This document shows positions 8,091-11,582 of a stretch of 11,582 bases of DNA, one piece after another. Source of the stretch: an uncultured Verrucomicrobiota bacterium (GTDB lineage Bacteria; Verrucomicrobiota; Verrucomicrobiae; Opitutales; Opitutaceae); assembly GCA_946481225.1 (NCBI GenBank), contig CAMLNJ010000043.1, positions 1 through 11,582 on the forward strand, written 5' to 3'. The notes below the pieces were generated by a model. That model did no database searches. It saw nothing but the letters and a program-made list of their open reading frames with translations, and was not told where the DNA came from. Position 1 is the first letter of the stretch; every line of letters starts with the position of its first letter. The position numbers and the translations under genes are program-made.

Positions 8091-8738
8091 TCAAGCGCGC
8101 GACAGAACCCGCGCAACCGAACGGTCATGCGCGCGGCTAAGCAAGATCAGGGACGCGGCTGCGCAGGCCAGCGCACAGGCCATGTCGCTCTGCGTGTCCC
8201 AAACGTAACCTTGAGTGCCGAGAAAAGCCTCGGCCGCCTCGCCGGTCGCGAGCGCCGCCGCCCACTCGATCAGCTCGTAAAGCGCGCTGAACGCCAGCGC
8301 CACGCAGCCGCAGAGAAAGCCCGGCCACGCGCTCGCCGGCCGGCCGCTCGCGTCGCCGAGCGGCGACGCGCGGAGCAGAATCTCGCGCGCCAGCAGCGCC
8401 GGCACGAAGCCTTGGGCGAAGTGGCCGAGCTTGTCGTAGTCGTTGCGCGCCCCGCCGAATACCTCGCGCACCCACTCGCCGAGCGGCACCTCGGCGTAGG
8501 TGTAATGCCCGCCGACGAGCAGGATCACCGAGTGGAGCCACAACAGCGCCAGCAGGAGCCGCGAGAGCGGAAATCGCCCGCGCAGCGCCCACGCCGTCGC
8601 AAGCCCGGCGAACACCGGAATCACCTCCAGCCACCAAGTGAAGCGGTCCTTCGGCTCCCACGCCGACCATGCCGCGACCGGCGCAAGCGTCGCCGCGAAA
8701 ACGAGCAGGTCGCGCGTGGCCGGCGAGCGGGAAGTCAT
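8091..8738 (-). CDS. YjdF/DUF2238 family integral membrane protein
   Basis: A 215-residue membrane protein of the DUF2238 (YjdF) family, whose biochemical function is not established as far as I know. Hydrophobic segments lie near 9-25, 34-52, 59-76, 107-122, 140-160 and 184-201. Family hallmarks are DYDKLGHFAQGF (100-111), YELIEW (154-159) and FLGTQGYVWDTQSDM (172-186), which place conserved His, Asp and Glu residues near the membrane. The ATG at 8738 starts MTSRSPATRD just before the first membrane helix. A TTG at 8795 would overlap the end of fabF and add 19 polar residues, so it was not used; a GTG immediately before the ATG is also possible. It sits 37 bp after fabF and 36 bp before the exosortase, suggesting co-transcription. 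Family membership is confident; any role with the exosortase is only inferred from position. Confidence 0.9.
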   Translation of the reverse strand: MTSRSPATRDLLVFAATLAPVAAWSAWEPKDRFTWWLEVIPVFAGLATAWALRGRFPLSRLLLALLWLHSVILLVGGHYTYAEVPLGEWVREVFGGARNDYDKLGHFAQGFVPALLAREILLRASPLGDASGRPASAWPGFLCGCVALAFSALYELIEWAAALATGEAAEAFLGTQGYVWDTQSDMACALACAAASLILLSRAHDRSVARVLSRA

Positions 8739-8775
8739 CACAAAACCGGGATATCGAAGGCGCCTAGCGGCGCGA

Positions 8776-10101
8776 TCAGGGGGCGGTGAAGACAAGCGAG
8801 CAGTTGGTGCCGCCGAAACCGAAGCAATTGGTGAGCGCAGCCTTCACCGGCTTTTGCACGGCGGTGTTCGGCGTGACGTTCAACCCGAGCGCGGCGATCG
8901 ACGGCTCGATCTCCGTGAGGTTGATCGTCGGGGGAACGACGCCCTCCTGGATCGCTTTCACCGCCGCGAAGGCGCCCATCGCACCGGCCGCGCCGAGCAG
9001 GTGGCCGGTCATGGACTTCACGCCGCTGACGTGAAGCGAGGCCTTGTTTTCGGCGAACACGTTTGCGATGGCCGCCGCCTCCTCGCCATCGCCGCCGGGC
9101 GTGGACGTCGCGTGCGCGGAGACGTAGTCGATAGCGGTCGGCGCGAGCCCCGCGTCGGCCAGCGCCGACTTCATCGCGCGAGCCGAGCCTTCGGCCCCCG
9201 GAGCGAGCGAGGACAAGTGATGGGCGTCCGCCGAGGCGCCATAGCCGGCTAGCTCCGCGTAGATCTTCGCCCCGCGGGCCAGCGCGTGCTCGCGCTCCTC
9301 GAGCACGAAAACCACCGCGCCCTCGCTGAGCACGAAGCCGTCGCGCGCGGCGTCGTAGGGACGCGAGGCCGCCTCGGGAGCGTCGTTGCGCGTCGAGAGC
9401 GCCTTCATCTGCGCGAATGCGCCGACCGCCAAGGGGGTCACGGTGCTCTCCGCGCCGCCCGCGATCATCACGTCGGCCTGGCCGCGCGCGATCAGCGCCG
9501 CCGCCTCGCCGAGCGCATGGCCGCTCGTGGCGCAAGCCGAGGCGACCGCGTAGTTCGGCCCTTGGAAATTGAGCGCGAGACTCACCTGGCCCGCGAGCAG
9601 GTTGGGCGCGATCTGGAGAATGAAAAAGGGCGAGATCTTGCGGAAGCCGCCGGCCTTCCACGCCTCCTGCATATGCTCGATTTCAGGCAGCCCCCCGAGG
9701 CCGACGCCGAGATTCACGCCGAGCCGGGTGGCGTCGAGCTTGTCGCGCAAAGGGTCGAGCCCCGAGTCCGCGTAGGCCTCGATCGCCGCCGCCGCGCCGA
9801 GATGGGTGAATCGGCCGAACTTCTTTGCGTCCTTCGCGGTGAAGGCGCTCGCCAAGGCTTCGCCCGCGGAGCCGCGGGGCTTCAGGGGAGTCGCGAGCGG
9901 CGCCGTCGGCTCAAAGCCGCGCACCTCGCCCGCGATCTTGGCGGAACAGAGCGTCGCGTCGAAACGCGTGATCGGGCCGATGCCCGAGCGACCGGCCTTG
10001 AGGCCCTCCCAATTAGCCGCGGCGCCAAGTCCGAGCGGAGTGACCGCACCGAGACCCGTGACCACGACACGACGACGTTGGGGAGCTGCTTGATTGAGCA
10101 T
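8776..10101 (-). CDS. fabF: Beta-ketoacyl-[acyl-carrier-protein] synthase II
   Basis: Condenses malonyl-ACP with acyl-ACP in cytosolic fatty-acid chain elongation. The product is 441 aa against about 412 in E. coli FabF. It opens with RRVVVTGLGAVTPLG (residues 10-24). The catalytic triad is complete: Cys190 in SACATSGHALGEA, His330 in SAHATSTP and His367 in KSMTGHLLGA, with the conserved Lys362. NCFGFGGTNCS (425-435) is the C-terminal Gly-rich gate. The extra length is mostly an insertion of about 17 residues between GFEP (62-65) and AKDAKKFGRFTH (89-100), described under findings. The ATG at 10101 is the first Met before the conserved strand; an upstream frame open to 10302 is low-complexity and unlike the family. 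It leads the minus-strand trio with the yjdF-like and exosortase genes. No acpP is adjacent. KAS I (FabB) is less likely given the overall FabF-like motifs. Confidence 0.95.
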   Translation of the reverse strand: MLNQAAPQRRRVVVTGLGAVTPLGLGAAANWEGLKAGRSGIGPITRFDATLCSAKIAGEVRGFEPTAPLATPLKPRGSAGEALASAFTAKDAKKFGRFTHLGAAAAIEAYADSGLDPLRDKLDATRLGVNLGVGLGGLPEIEHMQEAWKAGGFRKISPFFILQIAPNLLAGQVSLALNFQGPNYAVASACATSGHALGEAAALIARGQADVMIAGGAESTVTPLAVGAFAQMKALSTRNDAPEAASRPYDAARDGFVLSEGAVVFVLEEREHALARGAKIYAELAGYGASADAHHLSSLAPGAEGSARAMKSALADAGLAPTAIDYVSAHATSTPGGDGEEAAAIANVFAENKASLHVSGVKSMTGHLLGAAGAMGAFAAVKAIQEGVVPPTINLTEIEPSIAALGLNVTPNTAVQKPVKAALTNCFGFGGTNCSLVFTAP

Positions 10102-10301
10102 AAAATAGACGATGGGAGGGGAAAGTTTACGACCAAACCCACGACCGTTATGCGCCCCGGCGCCACCCTCAACGCCGGATTTTTCTCCTTTTTCGCCCCG
10201 CCTCCCGCCCGCGCCGCGTGCTTTGACAAGCGTGCCCCCCGGCTTTTGGCTCCACCCTTTGTCGTCCGGCTCCACGCTCCCGACTCCTCGCCCCGTTCCC
10301 A
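10102..10301. other. Divergent intergenic region between fabF and the HIT gene
   Basis: These 200 bp should contain promoters for two divergent units. On the plus strand a perfect TTGACA lies at 10223-10228, but the hexamer 17 bp on (TTGGCT) is a poor -10, so it is only a weak promoter candidate for the HIT-phoH unit. For fabF, TAAACT on the minus strand (about 10125-10130) resembles a -10 but lacks a good -35. A hairpin followed by T residues lies at 10157-10185 and is listed separately. Confidence 0.4.
10157..10185 (+). terminator. Possible intrinsic terminator or attenuator hairpin
   Basis: CCGGCG (10157-10162) can pair with CGCCGG (10173-10178) across a 10-nt loop, and the sequence ATTTTTCT follows directly. 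That is the form of a modest intrinsic terminator read on the plus strand. No plus-strand gene ends upstream, so it could stop antisense transcription coming out of fabF, or act in a long HIT leader. The stem is only six pairs, so chance is a real alternative. Confidence 0.35.
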
Positions 10302-10805
10302 ATGCAGCAGCAGCTCCACCCTTACTGGCGCATGGCTTACATCGAGGCGCCGCGCGCGCCCGCGTCGCCCCGGCCCTTCACCGAGCTGCCCGCCCTCGCC
10401 GATGATCGCGAGGCGTTGATCGTGCATCGCTCCGCCTTGAGCTACCTGATGCTCAACCGCTTCCCTTACAATCCGGGCCACCTGCTCGCCATTCCCTTTC
10501 GCGAGGTCGTCGATCTCACCGAGCTCACCCCGACCGAGCGCGTTGATCTCATGGAGATCCTCGTCTTCGGTGAAAAAATCCTCCGCGCCGTCATGAAGCC
10601 CGACGCCTTCAACATCGGCTTCAACCTCGGCCGCCCCGCCGGCGGCAGCATCGACCACCTCCACGGCCATATCGTCCCGCGCTGGCAGGGGGACAACAAC
10701 TTCATGCCCGTGCTCGGCCAAACCCGCATCCTTCCGCAAGCCCTCACCGAGACTTGGGAAAAACTCTCCGCCGAGGCCGCCCGTCTCGCCCAAGCCTCCG
10801 CCTGA
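10302..10805 (+). CDS. HIT-family protein, Ap4A phosphorylase/Fhit-like
   Basis: A 167-residue histidine-triad nucleotide hydrolase or transferase, probably acting on dinucleoside polyphosphates such as Ap4A in the cytosol. It begins LHPYWRMAYIEAP (5-17), the N-terminal signature of bacterial ATP adenylyltransferase/Fhit-like HIT proteins. LNRFPYNPGHLLAIP (51-65) is the typical core strand. NIGFNLGRPAGGSIDHLHGH ends with the triad His119-Leu-His121-Gly-His123, followed by IVPRWQGDNNF (124-134), in which the middle triad histidine would be the nucleophile. Length and motif order fit the roughly 160-170 aa Ap4A-phosphorylase-like subgroup better than the shorter Hint proteins of about 115 aa. 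The start is the ATG at 10302, with no Shine-Dalgarno visible. phoH follows after 22 bp on the same strand, so the two are probably co-transcribed. The exact substrate is inferred from the family. Confidence 0.92.
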   Translation: MQQQLHPYWRMAYIEAPRAPASPRPFTELPALADDREALIVHRSALSYLMLNRFPYNPGHLLAIPFREVVDLTELTPTERVDLMEILVFGEKILRAVMKPDAFNIGFNLGRPAGGSIDHLHGHIVPRWQGDNNFMPVLGQTRILPQALTETWEKLSAEAARLAQASA

Positions 10806-10827
10806 CCCGACTCGCCGTCCCTCCCGC

Positions 10828-11582
10828 ATGGCCACGCAGACGCTCCACTTCCCCTCCGCCCGCCACCTGAGCCAGCTCTACGCCGGCCAGCCGGAAAACC
10901 TCTCCCATGCCGAACGCCTCCTGAACCTCGGCATCGTCTCGCGCGAAGACTGGATCCGCTTCGACGGCGAACCCGCCGCGGTAGCCGCCGCGGAGGAGCT
11001 CTTCGGCCTCCTAAACGAGGCGCGCACGCTCGGCCTCGCCATCCGCACTCCCGATTTCCACCGCTTCGCAGAAGGCGTCGCCCACGGCGAGTCCGCCCAG
11101 CTCCGCGCCCTGTTCACCCAGCCCGTCGTGGTGCAAACCCAGCGCAAAACGATCGTCCCGAAAACGCTCGGCCAGAAGCTCTACCTCCAGGCGATTCTCA
11201 AGCACCCGCTCGTCTTTGGCATCGGCCCCGCCGGCACCGGCAAGACCTACCTCGCGATGGCCGCCGCCGTCCACTCGCTCCTCAAGAACCAAGTCGAGCG
11301 CATCATCCTCACCCGTCCCGCCGTCGAGGCCGGCGAAGCCCTCGGTTTTCTGCCCGGCGATCTCAACGAGAAGATCCTCCCCTACCTTCGCCCGCTCTAC
11401 GACGCGATGGGCGACATGCTCGACGGCGGCGACGTCACCAAGTTGTCCGAAAAAGGCATCATCGAGGTCGCCCCCCTCGCCTACATGCGCGGCCGCACCC
11501 TCAGCCGCAGCTTCATCATCCTCGACGAGGCGCAAAACACCACGCCCGAGCAGATGATGATGTTCCTCACCCGCCTCGGCGA
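10828..11582 (+). CDS. phoH: PhoH family ATPase (PhoH/YbeZ-like, partial, C-terminus off the window)
   Basis: A P-loop NTPase related to superfamily 1 helicases; YbeZ/PhoH proteins are linked to RNA handling and often sit near ybeY (an rRNA-processing endonuclease). 251 codons are visible, of about 320-350 expected. The N-terminal part (1-110) has the KH-like region usual in this family (ERLLNLGIVSREDWIRFDGE). Then come the conserved VVQTQRKTIVPKTLGQKLYLQAI segment in two pieces around 107-130, Walker A GPAGTGKT (133-140), ILTRPAVEAGEALGFLPGDL around 158-177, and Walker B FIILDEAQN with Asp233, Glu234 and Gln236. YMRGRTLSRSF before Walker B is also typical. The ATG at 10828 gives a normal family N-terminus. 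It is the second gene after the HIT gene. ybeY or an HD-domain membrane protein could follow beyond the edge, but that cannot be seen. Confidence 0.94.
   Translation, partial: MATQTLHFPSARHLSQLYAGQPENLSHAERLLNLGIVSREDWIRFDGEPAAVAAAEELFGLLNEARTLGLAIRTPDFHRFAEGVAHGESAQLRALFTQPVVVQTQRKTIVPKTLGQKLYLQAILKHPLVFGIGPAGTGKTYLAMAAAVHSLLKNQVERIILTRPAVEAGEALGFLPGDLNEKILPYLRPLYDAMGDMLDGGDVTKLSEKGIIEVAPLAYMRGRTLSRSFIILDEAQNTTPEQMMMFLTRLG

Noticed and set aside
8739..8795. A longer YjdF-like protein from a TTG at 8795
   Set aside because: It would overlap the fabF stop by 20 bases and add a polar stretch. The ATG at 8738 lies just before the first membrane helix.
10223..10251. A sigma-70 promoter for the HIT gene (TTGACA with 17-bp spacing)
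   Set aside because: The -35 is perfect but the -10 position reads TTGGCT, matching the consensus at only two of six positions. Not strong enough to list as a promoter.
10102..10302. A 67-residue N-terminal extension of FabF from a start at 10302
   Set aside because: The extension is Gly/Arg/Lys-rich low complexity, unlike any FabF N-terminus, and would fill the whole divergent promoter region. The Met at 10101 gives a standard start.
1..11582. CRISPR array, tRNA, rRNA, transposase, phage or defence genes
   Set aside because: None was seen. There are no regularly spaced direct repeats, no tRNA-like TTCRANY arm in a gap, and no recombinase or toxin-antitoxin pattern. The SNF2 protein alone is not evidence for a defence system, since none of its usual defence partners are adjacent.

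Overview
The window is GC-rich, gene-dense chromosomal DNA from a Gram-negative (diderm) bacterium. It carries a Kdo transferase for LPS, an exosortase, a signal-peptide-bearing M16 protease, a SNF2 ATPase with an Ala/Pro-rich linker, and a HIT-phoH pair. Together these suit Verrucomicrobiota, probably near Opitutaceae. That placement is inferred from gene content and sequence style; there is no rRNA or marker phylogeny here.

Layout: eight protein genes are supported. (1) 1-2503, minus: SNF2-family ATPase, cut by the left edge before its C-terminus. (2) 2550-3884, minus: waaA (Kdo transferase), 46 bp upstream of the SNF2 gene and probably co-transcribed with it. (3) 4016-6889, plus: secreted or periplasmic M16 zinc protease, divergent from waaA across 131 bp. 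(4) 6890-7016: a 127-bp convergent gap holding two palindromes that are inverted copies of one unit, like a paired REP/BIME element. (5-7) 10101 down to 7017, minus: fabF, a YjdF/DUF2238 membrane protein and an exosortase, spaced by 37 and 36 bp like an operon. (8-9) From 10302, plus: a HIT-family Ap4A-phosphorylase-like protein and, 22 bp on, a PhoH ATPase cut by the right edge. fabF and the HIT gene diverge across 200 bp that includes a terminator-like hairpin.

The genes cover ordinary functions: outer-envelope synthesis (waaA, fabF), envelope protein sorting and turnover (exosortase, M16 protease), and nucleotide or RNA metabolism (HIT, PhoH). I do not see a clear new system. The items most worth a second look are the paired palindromic repeat, the absence of a Shine-Dalgarno-like sequence at all eight chosen starts, a FabF insertion that coincides with a DNA palindrome, and the fabF-yjdF-exosortase cluster. 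No tRNA, rRNA, CRISPR array, transposase or prophage gene is visible. No gene-free stretch exceeds 300 bp.
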